Below, one piece after another: positions 56,636 to 64,000 of a stretch of DNA of 64,000 nt. A model generated the notes under the pieces. It was not told the origin of the DNA. It worked only from the letters and a program-made list of their open reading frames with translations, and ran no database searches. Position 1 is the stretch's first letter. Every line of letters begins with the position of its first letter. The stretch is from M30B80 sp965656935 (GTDB lineage: Bacteria > Pseudomonadota > Alphaproteobacteria > Rhodobacterales > Rhodobacteraceae): assembly GCA_965656935.1 (NCBI GenBank), contig CBFHMG010000001.1:62001-126000 (forward strand), written 5' to 3'. A program made the position numbers and the translations under genes.

Positions 56636-58465
56636 TTAGGACATATAGCCACCGCGCGATGCGGCGGCAGATTGCATGGTTTTGATGATGACGAAAGCAT
56701 CCCGCAGATGGCTGCGTTCAAATTCGGAGAGGTCCGTCGGGTTCATGAAATTATCAGGCTTCTCGCCCCGCCGAATTTGCGCGGCTTGGTGGATGAGGCG
56801 GGTTTCCGCGATGACGTCATAGGCATCAATCAAATCGCGCCCGCCCGAATGGGAAACGGCCCCCGTTTCAATTGCTGCGGTCAACCGCGCGAAGGTGTTC
56901 ACTTGGGTCGTCTGGCCCTGCAAAGCGTAAATCCGTCCCAGATCAACCACAGGCACGACGCCGTTATGTTTGAGGTCGATGGCGTTTTTATGCTCGCCTG
57001 AACGCTCGGTCGCAAAGCCGCGGAACAACCCCAATGGCGGGGTGTGTTTGAGCGAATTCGACACCATATGCGCCACAAAAATCGAGTTCTTCGAGGCATT
57101 CTCAAGAATGTCTTTCTGAAGCCCGCTGAACAGCTCAGCCTCGCCGCCAATGGCCCTGAGGTCGAACATAACGGAGGCCAGCATTTGCGCCATGGGGTCA
57201 GGTTTCTGAATCCAGCTCTGAAAATACTCGCGCCAGACCCGCAAGGGCTGCCGCCAGCGATCCGTGGTGGCCATCATTTCGCCCGGGCAATAGAAATAGC
57301 CGGCCTCGTCCAAGCCGTCGCAGACAAAGGTGGCGAGCGCTTTGAAATAGACGTCATCCTCGGGCTTCATCGCATCATCGATGATCATGCAATTATCCTG
57401 ATCCGAGACGCCTGTTTGTTCCTGCCGCCCTTGGCTGCCGCAGGCCAGCCATAGATAGGGAACAGGGGGTGGTCCCAATTTGTCCTCGGCCAGTTTCAAA
57501 AGGCGCCGTGTTGTGGCATCGCCCACATCCGTGATCAGGCGGGTCACCACCTGATGGGCATGATGCGCCCCGACCAATTGGACCAGAAGCCGTGGGATGC
57601 GATGGACGATGGTGGCAAGCTCGGCAGGGGTTGTGGCTTGGGTGATGTCTTGAATGATGGTGGCTGATGACAGGGCTTGGAAGCGGGTCAGATCGGTCTG
57701 GCTCAGGATGCCGACCAAGCGGTCACCGTCGAGCACAGGCATATAGGGAATGCTGCGTTCCATCATCTCGTGTAGCGCATCCGAGACCAAGGCCGATGGC
57801 GGCAAGGTCACAGGCGCGCTCGTCATGACTTGCGAAACTGGCGTGTCGTAGCCCAAGCCTTCGGCCAAAGCGTTCTTGGCCAGATCACGGGTTGTCAGAA
57901 TGCCTGTGAGTTTATCATTTTCGGTGACCACAACGCTGGCGATATTGCGGTCGCGCATCAGGCGGGCCGCCTCGATCAAGGGGGTATCTGGGGCGCAGGT
58001 GACCGGATTGCTGGTCATCAGATCACCAAGCTCCATGGTGGTCAGATCATCTGCTCGTGCTTGCAGCGTGCGGGGACGTTCAAAGAACCGCTGAAAGACG
58101 GAGTTTTCTTGCCGCAGCGCGTGGAATGTCTTGCCGGGGATCGCGATCATGCGGGTCCGCTCGGAGGCCGTGGCAGTGAAAGGGGCAATCCCTTCGCGCA
58201 ACAAGCCGCGCTGCCCGAAGGAGCTTTGCGGCCCTAGGATCGAGATGATCTCATCTTCGGCGGTCGTGATATCGATGTGGCCAGCTTCAATCACATAGAG
58301 CGCGTCGACAGGTTCGTTATAGGCGTAAACAACCTCACCTGCCTGTTTCTCGATAAAGGCGGCCCCGTCTGTCAGGCGCGCAAACTGCTCAGCCGTCAGG
58401 CTGTCATAGGGACGTATCTGGGACAGAAAGCTGGTGAGATCGCTCGGCATGGGTCCAGTCATCAT
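56636..58465 (-). CDS. cNMP-binding / CBS / DUF294 nucleotidyltransferase-like protein
   Basis: 609 residues. Domains in order: cyclic-nucleotide-binding fold (about 10-130, YVIEAGHIDITTAEDEIISILGPQSSFGQRGLL), two CBS repeats (145-262, MTSNPVTCAPDTPLIEAARLMRDRNIASVVV and MTSAPVTLPPSALVSDALHEMM), and a GlnD/GlnE-like nucleotidyltransferase core with GSQGRQEQTGVSDQDN (D355, D357) followed by the DUF294 C-terminal helical domain. The CBS pair could sense AMP/ATP and the cNMP fold a nucleotide or small molecule. It sits between the symporter and exonuclease genes, suggesting signal transduction tied to acetate use. Target unknown. Confidence 0.87.
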   Translation of the reverse strand: MMTGPMPSDLTSFLSQIRPYDSLTAEQFARLTDGAAFIEKQAGEVVYAYNEPVDALYVIEAGHIDITTAEDEIISILGPQSSFGQRGLLREGIAPFTATASERTRMIAIPGKTFHALRQENSVFQRFFERPRTLQARADDLTTMELGDLMTSNPVTCAPDTPLIEAARLMRDRNIASVVVTENDKLTGILTTRDLAKNALAEGLGYDTPVSQVMTSAPVTLPPSALVSDALHEMMERSIPYMPVLDGDRLVGILSQTDLTRFQALSSATIIQDITQATTPAELATIVHRIPRLLVQLVGAHHAHQVVTRLITDVGDATTRRLLKLAEDKLGPPPVPYLWLACGSQGRQEQTGVSDQDNCMIIDDAMKPEDDVYFKALATFVCDGLDEAGYFYCPGEMMATTDRWRQPLRVWREYFQSWIQKPDPMAQMLASVMFDLRAIGGEAELFSGLQKDILENASKNSIFVAHMVSNSLKHTPPLGLFRGFATERSGEHKNAIDLKHNGVVPVVDLGRIYALQGQTTQVNTFARLTAAIETGAVSHSGGRDLIDAYDVIAETRLIHQAAQIRRGEKPDNFMNPTDLSEFERSHLRDAFVIIKTMQSAAASRGGYMS

Positions 58466-58517
58466 CGAGGATTAAAAAAGGCGCACCCCGATCATAGGAG
58501 ATGCGCCTCGTTGTGAA

Positions 58518-58553
58518 CAGGGCCTGCGCGGTGCAGGCCCTGAACCTTTCAGG
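58518..58553 (-). other. Overlapping stem-loops after the symporter gene
   Basis: CAGGGCCTGC (58518-58527) pairs with GCAGGCCCTG (58533-58542) over ten bases. A second stem CCTGAA (58539-58544) with TTCAGG (58548-58553) shares four bases with the first, so they compete. They lie between the symporter stop and the DUF294 gene and may attenuate or stabilise the operon transcript. Confidence 0.5.
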
Positions 58554-58555
58554 AC

Positions 58556-60325
58556 TTAGTGTCCGGTTGCAGCACCTGCACCACGAGGGGTACGAACGGC
58601 TTCCACGAGATCCTGGATTTCCTGTGGGGGCTCGGCTGTTGCGCGCGATACCATGAACGCAACTGCGAAGTTCAGCAGGGCACCGATTGGTCCGAAATGG
58701 GTCGGTGGAATACCGAACAGGTAGTTCGCAGCAGTGTTCTCAAGCATGTTCGTGCCAGGGATGAAGAACCAGCCGAGGAACGTGAAGAGATAGAGACAGG
58801 TCGAGATCAGACCAGCCAGCATCCCTGCGGTTGCACCGGCGGAGTTCATCCGCTTGGAGAAGATACCCATCATCAGAGCCGGGAAGAGCGACGCCGCCGC
58901 GAGGCCGAAGGCAAGTGCCACGGTCTGTGCTGCGAAGCCCGGAGGATTGAGGCCCAGATATGTCGCCAGCAAGATCGCACCACCCATCGAGATACGGGCT
59001 GCCAGAAGCTCGCCTTTTTCCGTGATGTTTGGGTTGATCACCGACTTGATAAGGTCATGCGAGATCGACGAGGAGATCGCCAACAACAGACCCGCCGCCG
59101 TGGAAAGGGCTGCCGCAAGACCACCAGCAGCGATCAGCGCGATAACCCAACCTGGAAGCTGAGCGATTTCAGGGTTGGCAAGAACGAGGATGTCACGGTT
59201 GAAGGTGACCAGCTCGTTGCCGGCCCAACCACGCTCAGCCGCCATGGCCTGCATGTCCGCGTTGTTCTCGTTGTAGTACTGGATCAGGCCGTCGCCATTC
59301 TTGTCTTCAACAGCCAGAAGGCCAGTGACCTGCCAAGTGTTGAACCAATCAGGCAGTTGATCCTGTGCAACAGGCTCACCTTCTACACCCTGTGGCCACA
59401 TGGTGGTCATGATGTTCAGACGTGCCATGGCACCAACCGCAGGTGCGGTGAGGTACAGCAGCGCGATGAACACCAGTGCCCAACCAGCCGACCAACGTGC
59501 GTCGGATACTTTGGGAACGGTGAAGAAGCGGATGATCACGTGTGGCAGACCAGCGGTACCGATCATCAGCGACAGTGTGAACAGCGCCATCAGCCATGGG
59601 CTGGAGCCCGTGGTGTACTGGTTGAAGCCAAGATCGGTCAGAAGACCGTCAAGGGTAACCAGCAGAGGCTGACCGGTTGCAGTGTGCTCGGAGAACAGAC
59701 CAAGACCCGGGATCGGGTTGCCGGTCAGTTGCAGCGAGATGAAGATCGCCGGAATTGTATAGGCGACAATCAGAACACAGTATTGCGCAACCTGCGTGTA
59801 GGTGATGCCTTTCATCCCGCCAAGAACGGCATAGACGAAAACGGTTGCGGATGCGATCCACAGGCCGGTTGTGCTCGACACTTCGAGGAAGCGCGAGAAG
59901 GCAACGCCCGCACCGGTCATCTGACCGATAACGTAGGTAACCGAGATCACGATGAGACAGATTACGGCCACAACACGTGCTGTGTTGGAGTAGTAACGGT
60001 CACCAATGAACTCTGGCACTGTGTATTTGCCAAACTTACGGAGGTAAGGTGCAAGCAGCATGGCCATAAGCACGTAGCCGCCTGTCCAACCCATAAGGAA
60101 GGTCGAGTTGTTGTAGCCAACGAAGGCAATCAGACCAGCCATCGAGATGAACGAGGCCGCCGACATCCAGTCAGCCGCAGTCGCCATACCGTTGATGACG
60201 GGGTTAACGCCGCGACCAGCGGCATAGAATTCAGATGTGGAACCCGCGCGGGCCCAGATCGCGATACCGAAGTAGAGCGCAAACGACGCCCCGACCACGA
60301 TAAAATTGAGTGTAGTTTGATCCAT
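58556..60325 (-). CDS. Sodium:solute symporter (SSS family, acetate/monocarboxylate type)
   Basis: 589 residues, about 13-14 membrane helices. SSS signs: the N-terminal FYAAGRGVNPVINGMATAADWMSAASFISMAGL, GGYVLMAMLLAPYLRKFGKYTVPEFIGDRY, and the sodium-site region in GLAAALSTAAGLLLAISSSISHDLIK. It belongs to the ActP-like branch that works with a DUF4212 partner, encoded 15 bases upstream. A large extracytoplasmic insertion at about 303-375 contains DKNGDGLIQ (341-349), an EF-hand/dockerin-like calcium loop. Context with acsA points to acetate or a similar short acid. Confidence 0.87.
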   Translation of the reverse strand: MDQTTLNFIVVGASFALYFGIAIWARAGSTSEFYAAGRGVNPVINGMATAADWMSAASFISMAGLIAFVGYNNSTFLMGWTGGYVLMAMLLAPYLRKFGKYTVPEFIGDRYYSNTARVVAVICLIVISVTYVIGQMTGAGVAFSRFLEVSSTTGLWIASATVFVYAVLGGMKGITYTQVAQYCVLIVAYTIPAIFISLQLTGNPIPGLGLFSEHTATGQPLLVTLDGLLTDLGFNQYTTGSSPWLMALFTLSLMIGTAGLPHVIIRFFTVPKVSDARWSAGWALVFIALLYLTAPAVGAMARLNIMTTMWPQGVEGEPVAQDQLPDWFNTWQVTGLLAVEDKNGDGLIQYYNENNADMQAMAAERGWAGNELVTFNRDILVLANPEIAQLPGWVIALIAAGGLAAALSTAAGLLLAISSSISHDLIKSVINPNITEKGELLAARISMGGAILLATYLGLNPPGFAAQTVALAFGLAAASLFPALMMGIFSKRMNSAGATAGMLAGLISTCLYLFTFLGWFFIPGTNMLENTAANYLFGIPPTHFGPIGALLNFAVAFMVSRATAEPPQEIQDLVEAVRTPRGAGAATGH

Positions 60326-60340
60326 GGTTTGGTCCGTCCC

Positions 60341-60601
60341 TTATTCTTCGTCCACACCATGTTCCTTGTCGAGCTTGTTCATACGCCATGCGTAGAAAAA
60401 GATCAGTCCAAGAAACACGAGGATTGAGCCTTGCTGTGCGAACCAGAATCCAAGGTCCGTGCCCCCAACCGCGATACCACTGATCAACGGACGGAACAAA
60501 ATTGCAAAGCCGTAAGACGCCAGCGCCCAGATCACCAAACAAATGCTGATCAGGCGCAGGTTCGCGGCCCAGTATGCGTTGTTATCAGGCTTGTCTGCCA
60601 T
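60341..60601 (-). CDS. DUF4212 small subunit of the solute symporter
   Basis: 86 residues from ATG 60601 (MADKPDNNAYWAANLRL). Two membrane helices (ISICLVIWALASYGFAILF and LGFWFAQQGSILVFLGLIFFYAWRM) and a charged C-terminal end KLDKEHGVDEE. The family is always found next to SSS transporters of this branch and is thought to be an accessory subunit. GGGAGAAAA lies before the start. 91-base leader after adk. Confidence 0.88.
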   Translation of the reverse strand: MADKPDNNAYWAANLRLISICLVIWALASYGFAILFRPLISGIAVGGTDLGFWFAQQGSILVFLGLIFFYAWRMNKLDKEHGVDEE

Positions 60602-60692
60602 GATTTTCTCCCTTCGGTTTATCCACCCAGCCTGCCCTCCCGACCGACCGAGTACATCCACCACCCTTCTCCAGAAAAGGATGGTGAAATTC

Positions 60693-61388
60693 TTATTTCC
60701 CCGCATGCCCCTTTAGACGGGAAACGATCTCGCTGAGTGTCGTAGCGATCTCGTCAATGGCACCCATGGCCGGCACTTCGGTAAGCGCGTCGCGCGCACC
60801 GTAGTAATCGATCAGGGGGGCCGTTTGTGCGTGGTATGCCTCAAGGCGCGTGCGCACCGTTTCGGCATTGTCGTCAGCGCGCCGTTTAAATTCGGTGCTC
60901 TGGCATTTATCGCAAACACCCTCAGTTGCGGGTTGTTTGAATTCGTCATGATAGCCTTCGCCGCAAGTGCCGCAGGTGTAGCGGCCCGAGACGCGCGTCA
61001 CCATTGCAGCGTCATCGACTTTCAGGCTGATGGCGGCATCGATCTTCTGCCCACGTTCGGACAAAAGGGTATCCAGCGCCGCCGCTTGTGCTGCGGTGCG
61101 GGGAAAGCCGTCAAGGATGGTGCCAGCGGCGACATCAGGCTGGTCAAGCCGCTCTTTCAAAACGGCAAGAACGATCTCGTCCGAGACAAGCTCGCCCTTT
61201 TCCATCACAGCCTTTGCGGCCAAACCTGCAGGGCTTCCAGCCGCAACCGCCCCACGCAGCAGATCGCCGGTGGAGAGTTGAATAAGGCCGAATTCGTCCT
61301 CAAGCATACGTGCCTGAGTGCCCTTCCCGGCACCTGGAGGTCCGAGAAGGATGAGGTTGATGGGGTGGGTCATGGTTTGTGTTGTCAT
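60693..61388 (-). CDS. adk: Adenylate kinase (long form with zinc LID)
   Basis: Interconverts AMP + ATP and 2 ADP. 231 residues; P-loop GPPGAGKGTQ near residue 15, AMP-site LSTGDLLRGAV and DGFPRTAAQAAAL, and a LID with four cysteines (CGTCGEGYH...GVCDKC) that should bind zinc. ATG 61388 has AGG about 9 bases ahead; ATG 61373 is possible. It lies 13 bases after acsA, whose reaction makes AMP. In many alphaproteobacteria the housekeeping adk is in the ribosomal spc operon after secY, so this may be a second copy. Confidence 0.94.
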   Translation of the reverse strand: MTTQTMTHPINLILLGPPGAGKGTQARMLEDEFGLIQLSTGDLLRGAVAAGSPAGLAAKAVMEKGELVSDEIVLAVLKERLDQPDVAAGTILDGFPRTAAQAAALDTLLSERGQKIDAAISLKVDDAAMVTRVSGRYTCGTCGEGYHDEFKQPATEGVCDKCQSTEFKRRADDNAETVRTRLEAYHAQTAPLIDYYGARDALTEVPAMGAIDEIATTLSEIVSRLKGHAGK

Positions 61389-61401
61389 GATCGCAGCCTG
61401 C

Positions 61402-63372
61402 TTAGTTGCCAGCTCGATTGGCGATCAGATCATCCACAACGGATGGATCGGCCAAAGTCGAGGTGTCGCCAAGGCTGCCGAAATCATTCTCGGCGATCTT
61501 GCGCAGAATGCGGCGCATGATCTTGCCCGAACGGGTCTTGGGCAGGCCAGGGGCCCATTGCACAACATCGGGCTTCGCAATCGGCCCGATTTCCTGACGG
61601 ACCCAATCGGAGAGCGTCTTTTTCAGCTCGTCGCTTGGCTCCTGATCGGCCATCAGGGTGACATAGCAATAGATGCCCTGACCTTTGATCGGATGCGGAT
61701 ACCCGACAACAGCGGCTTCCGAGACGGTCTCATGCGCAACAAGCGCGCTTTCGACTTCGGCGGTGCCCATGCGGTGGCCCGATACGTTGATCACGTCATC
61801 CACACGGCCTGTGATCCAGTAATCGCCCTCGGCATCGCGGCGGCAGCCATCGCCCGAGAAGTAATAGCCTTTGTAGTCGGAGAAGTAGGTTTTCACGAAG
61901 CGATCATGATCGCCCCATACGGTGCGCATCTGGCCAGGCCAGCTATCTGCGATCACCAGAACACCTTCTACATCATTGCCTTCGATGATTTCGCCCGTTG
62001 TGGGCTCAAGCACCAGCGGCTTCACGCCAAAGAAAGGCCTTTGCGCCGCGCCTGGCTTGAGAGCATGTGCACCCGGAAGCGGGGTCATCATATGGCCGCC
62101 AGTTTCGGTCTGCCACCATGTGTCAACGATCGGGCAGCGGCCCTTGCCGACATGAGTGTTGTACCAGTTCCAAGCCTCTGGGTTGATCGGCTCGCCCACG
62201 GTTCCCAGCAGTTTGAGGCTGGAGAGATCATATTTCTCGACGAAAGCGGGGCCTTTGCCCATCAGGGCGCGGATCGCAGTTGGTGCAGTGTAGAACTGGT
62301 TGACCTTGTGCTTCTCGCAAACTTCCCAGAAACGCCCTGCATCTGGATAGGTCGGCACACCTTCAAACATCAAAGTGGTCGCGCCATTGGCCAGTGGCCC
62401 ATAGACGATATAGCTGTGGCCAGTGACCCAACCGACATCGGCGGTACACCAGAAGATATCGCCATCTTTGTAGTCGAACACATATTCATGGGTCATCGAC
62501 GCATAGACGAGATATCCGCCCGTGGTGTGAACCACACCTTTGGGCTGACCTGTGGAGCCTGACGTATACAGAATGAACAGCGGGTCTTCGGCGGCCATTT
62601 CCTCAGGGGGGCAGTCGGTCGAGACCTTATCGGCCAGATCGTGATACCAGAAATCGCGGCCCTCGGTCCAAGCCACATCCTGACCCGTCCGCTTGACCAC
62701 AAGGCATTTCACGCTGTCTTCACAATGGGACAGGGCCTTGTTCACATTTTCCTTAAGGTCCGTGACACGGCCGCCGCGCGGCGCGCCATCGGATGTGATG
62801 ACCAAAGCTGCGTCACAGCCATTAATACGGGCCGCAAGCGCATCGGGGCTGAACCCTGCAAACACGATCGAATGGATCGCGCCGATGCGTGTACAGGCAA
62901 GCATCGCATATGCGGCTTCGGGGATCATCGGCAAATAGAGCACGACGCGGTCACCCTTGGAGACGCCCAATTCCTTGAGGGAATTCGCAAACCGCCCGAC
63001 CTCATCGGCCAGCTGGTTATAGGTGACGTGCTGTGCGGGGTCTGTCGGCTCATCAGGCTCGAAGAGGATCGCGGTCTGATCGCCGCGTGTGGCCAGATGG
63101 CGGTCTATGCAATTCGCCGAGACATTGAGGGTGCCGTCTTCGAACCAACGTGCATGAACATCGTCATGGTCAAAGGAGGTATCTTTGACCTTGGTATAGG
63201 GTTTGATCCAGTCAATCCGCTTCCCATGCTCACCCCAGAACGCTTCGGGGTCGTTGATGGATGCTGCATACATTTCGTCATATTTGGACGGATCAATATG
63301 TGCGTCCTGCAAAAGGTCGGGGAAATTCGTGTCGTTTGGCAAGTTATTGCTCCCTAAAGCGTTACGGCTCAT
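61402..63372 (-). CDS. acsA: Acetate-CoA ligase (AMP-forming acetyl-CoA synthetase)
   Basis: Activates acetate through acetyl-AMP to acetyl-CoA, releasing AMP and pyrophosphate. 656 residues. ANL-family motifs: YTSGSTGQPKGVVHT (ATP loop), WWQTETGGHM, YFSGDGCRRDAEGDYWITGRVDD (hinge), and the catalytic, acetylation-regulated Lys in PKTRSGKIMRR. The first in-frame ATG 63372 has no Shine-Dalgarno; TTG 63342 (residue 11, before PNDTNFPDLL) has AGGGAG seven bases upstream and may be the true start. First gene of the acetate operon. Confidence 0.96.
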   Translation of the reverse strand: MSRNALGSNNLPNDTNFPDLLQDAHIDPSKYDEMYAASINDPEAFWGEHGKRIDWIKPYTKVKDTSFDHDDVHARWFEDGTLNVSANCIDRHLATRGDQTAILFEPDEPTDPAQHVTYNQLADEVGRFANSLKELGVSKGDRVVLYLPMIPEAAYAMLACTRIGAIHSIVFAGFSPDALAARINGCDAALVITSDGAPRGGRVTDLKENVNKALSHCEDSVKCLVVKRTGQDVAWTEGRDFWYHDLADKVSTDCPPEEMAAEDPLFILYTSGSTGQPKGVVHTTGGYLVYASMTHEYVFDYKDGDIFWCTADVGWVTGHSYIVYGPLANGATTLMFEGVPTYPDAGRFWEVCEKHKVNQFYTAPTAIRALMGKGPAFVEKYDLSSLKLLGTVGEPINPEAWNWYNTHVGKGRCPIVDTWWQTETGGHMMTPLPGAHALKPGAAQRPFFGVKPLVLEPTTGEIIEGNDVEGVLVIADSWPGQMRTVWGDHDRFVKTYFSDYKGYYFSGDGCRRDAEGDYWITGRVDDVINVSGHRMGTAEVESALVAHETVSEAAVVGYPHPIKGQGIYCYVTLMADQEPSDELKKTLSDWVRQEIGPIAKPDVVQWAPGLPKTRSGKIMRRILRKIAENDFGSLGDTSTLADPSVVDDLIANRAGN

Positions 63373-64000
63373 TTTGCATTCAAACTGCGACTATTCGGTG
63401 TTGGAGCTTTCGCCTCCCATCACAACTTTAAGGGTTTTGCAGCCTGAACATGTGCTATCTCAATGGGGATCACAGGCGCGATCGTGCCCTTGATCCGCAC
63501 TCTGCTCCGCAACGGAAAAGAGTACTGTCATGTTAGCTTGAGATTGCCTCTCCCCCTCCTCTTCATCTGCGCCCCCTCAAACAGCAGATTGGCGCGGTCC
63601 CGGTCCTCCCTCACAGTTTCGTGAGCCTTCACGCGCCTGTGGCAACCTTACAGCAAAGCGCTTGGCCCAGAACTGTTTGTAAACTTGGGCTCGGGATTTC
63701 TGTAAGGAATATTCATGCGGCAGCGCGGAAATAGTAAATTTATTTACTATTAATGCTTTAATTTGTTTTAATACAGATGTTTAAGCGTTTCTCTGTTTTT
63801 CAGCCTGAGAGAAAATTAATGTTCAGAGCCCATGAATACTGCGCCGCGGCGGGTGTTTTGGGCGGTTTCAGGGGGCATGATGCTCAAGCCGTTCACTCTG
63901 AAATGACGCCAAAACTCTCACCAAGCCAAGGCATCTCGTGGCGCGCGCTTTGGGTGAAATGACGCTCAATCAGGTCCCGAAAATTCGCGGCGATCTGCTT
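63373..64000. other. Gene-free stretch at the right edge
   Basis: 628 bases without a recognisable gene. It holds the acsA upstream region, an AT-rich palindrome (63731-63750), and from 63832 three short plus-strand frames linked by ATGA overlaps: 63832-63906 (24 codons), 63903-63962 (19 codons), and 63959 to the window end (MTLNQVPKIRGDLL...). The last could be the start of a real gene running out of the window, but 14 codons are too few to judge. Confidence 0.4.
63731..63750. promoter_or_regulatory. AT-rich palindrome (candidate operator)
   Basis: ATAGTAAATTTATTTACTAT: arms ATAGTAAAT and ATTTACTAT pair perfectly around TT. It lies in the most AT-rich part of the acsA upstream interval, 360 bases from acsA and about 100 before the short plus-strand frames. 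A dimeric regulator site is plausible; the regulator is unknown. Confidence 0.45.

Noticed and set aside
58559..60427. 622-codon plus-strand frame opposite the solute symporter
   Set aside because: Antisense shadow with Arg/Cys/His-rich, low-complexity composition and no recognisable motif; the minus-strand SSS protein is unambiguous.
1..64000. CRISPR array, insertion sequence, prophage or attachment site
   Set aside because: No direct-repeat array, transposase, integrase or phage gene was seen; the tRNA-Met gene is not followed by an integrase or a repeat of its 3' end within the window.

Overview
The window looks like chromosomal DNA of a marine-type alphaproteobacterium of the Rhodobacterales (Roseobacter group). 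The supporting signs are a metK-trmB pair, an aroA/cmk/rpsA block, the ffh-rpsP-rimM-trmD-rplS-rpmE block, an F0 ATP synthase cluster with two b subunits (atpI-B-E-F'-F), a MipZ division ATPase instead of a Min system, and many start/stop overlaps of the ATGA type. Base composition looks even throughout. I see no insertion sequence, prophage, integrase, CRISPR array or rRNA. One tRNA gene (Met, CAU) is present.

Layout. 1-6.1 kb: 3' part of metK, trmB, then aroA, a GFA-type zinc protein, cmk and rpsA. 6.2-9.3 kb: a GbsR/MarR regulator and the two subunits of a bd-type quinol oxidase. 9.3-16 kb (minus strand): mipZ, then the translation block ffh, two GNAT acetyltransferases, chorismate mutase, rpsP, rimM, trmD, rplS, rpmE. 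16-19.5 kb: a secreted unknown, a divergent azoreductase/LysR pair, an EamA exporter and an ArsR regulator with a clear operator. 19.6-22.5 kb: F0 genes. 22.5-30 kb (minus): an eight-gene operon with a dipeptide-type ABC transporter lacking a binding protein, an aldehyde dehydrogenase, two unknowns, an SDR and a P1 aminopeptidase. Divergent from it, 30.1-33.5 kb: creatinase and a DgcA-like flavin demethylase. 33.6-37.1 kb: an orphan rfbA, then a copper ATPase with its CueR. 37.1-48.7 kb: a galactoside locus. 48.7-53.2 kb: tRNA-Met, a Kef-type antiporter, GAPDH and a succinate-semialdehyde dehydrogenase. 53.3-63.4 kb (minus): a GntR regulator and an acetate uptake/activation operon.

How the genes work together. 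The galactoside locus encodes an ABC importer, alpha- and beta-galactosidases, and a DeLey-Doudoroff route (galactose dehydrogenase, lactonase, KDGal kinase, KDPGal aldolase) in which the galactonate dehydratase is missing from the window. The creatinase/DgcA-like pair could turn creatine into urea plus sarcosine and then demethylate sarcosine. The acetate operon reads acsA, adk, DUF4212, a sodium:solute symporter, a cNMP/CBS/DUF294 protein, a small membrane protein, and a membrane sensor fused to a DEDDh exonuclease. The adenylate kinase there would recycle the AMP made by acetyl-CoA synthetase.

The most unusual items are the sensor-exonuclease fusion in the acetate operon, the embedded adk, the creatine-to-glycine pair beside a transporter without a binding protein, an SDR with Asn in place of the catalytic Lys, a sigma-54-like promoter plus competing hairpins ahead of the Kef antiporter, a structured leader of rplS, and a dispersed hairpin repeat present three times. 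Product names rest on motif and family recognition from memory; no database search was possible.
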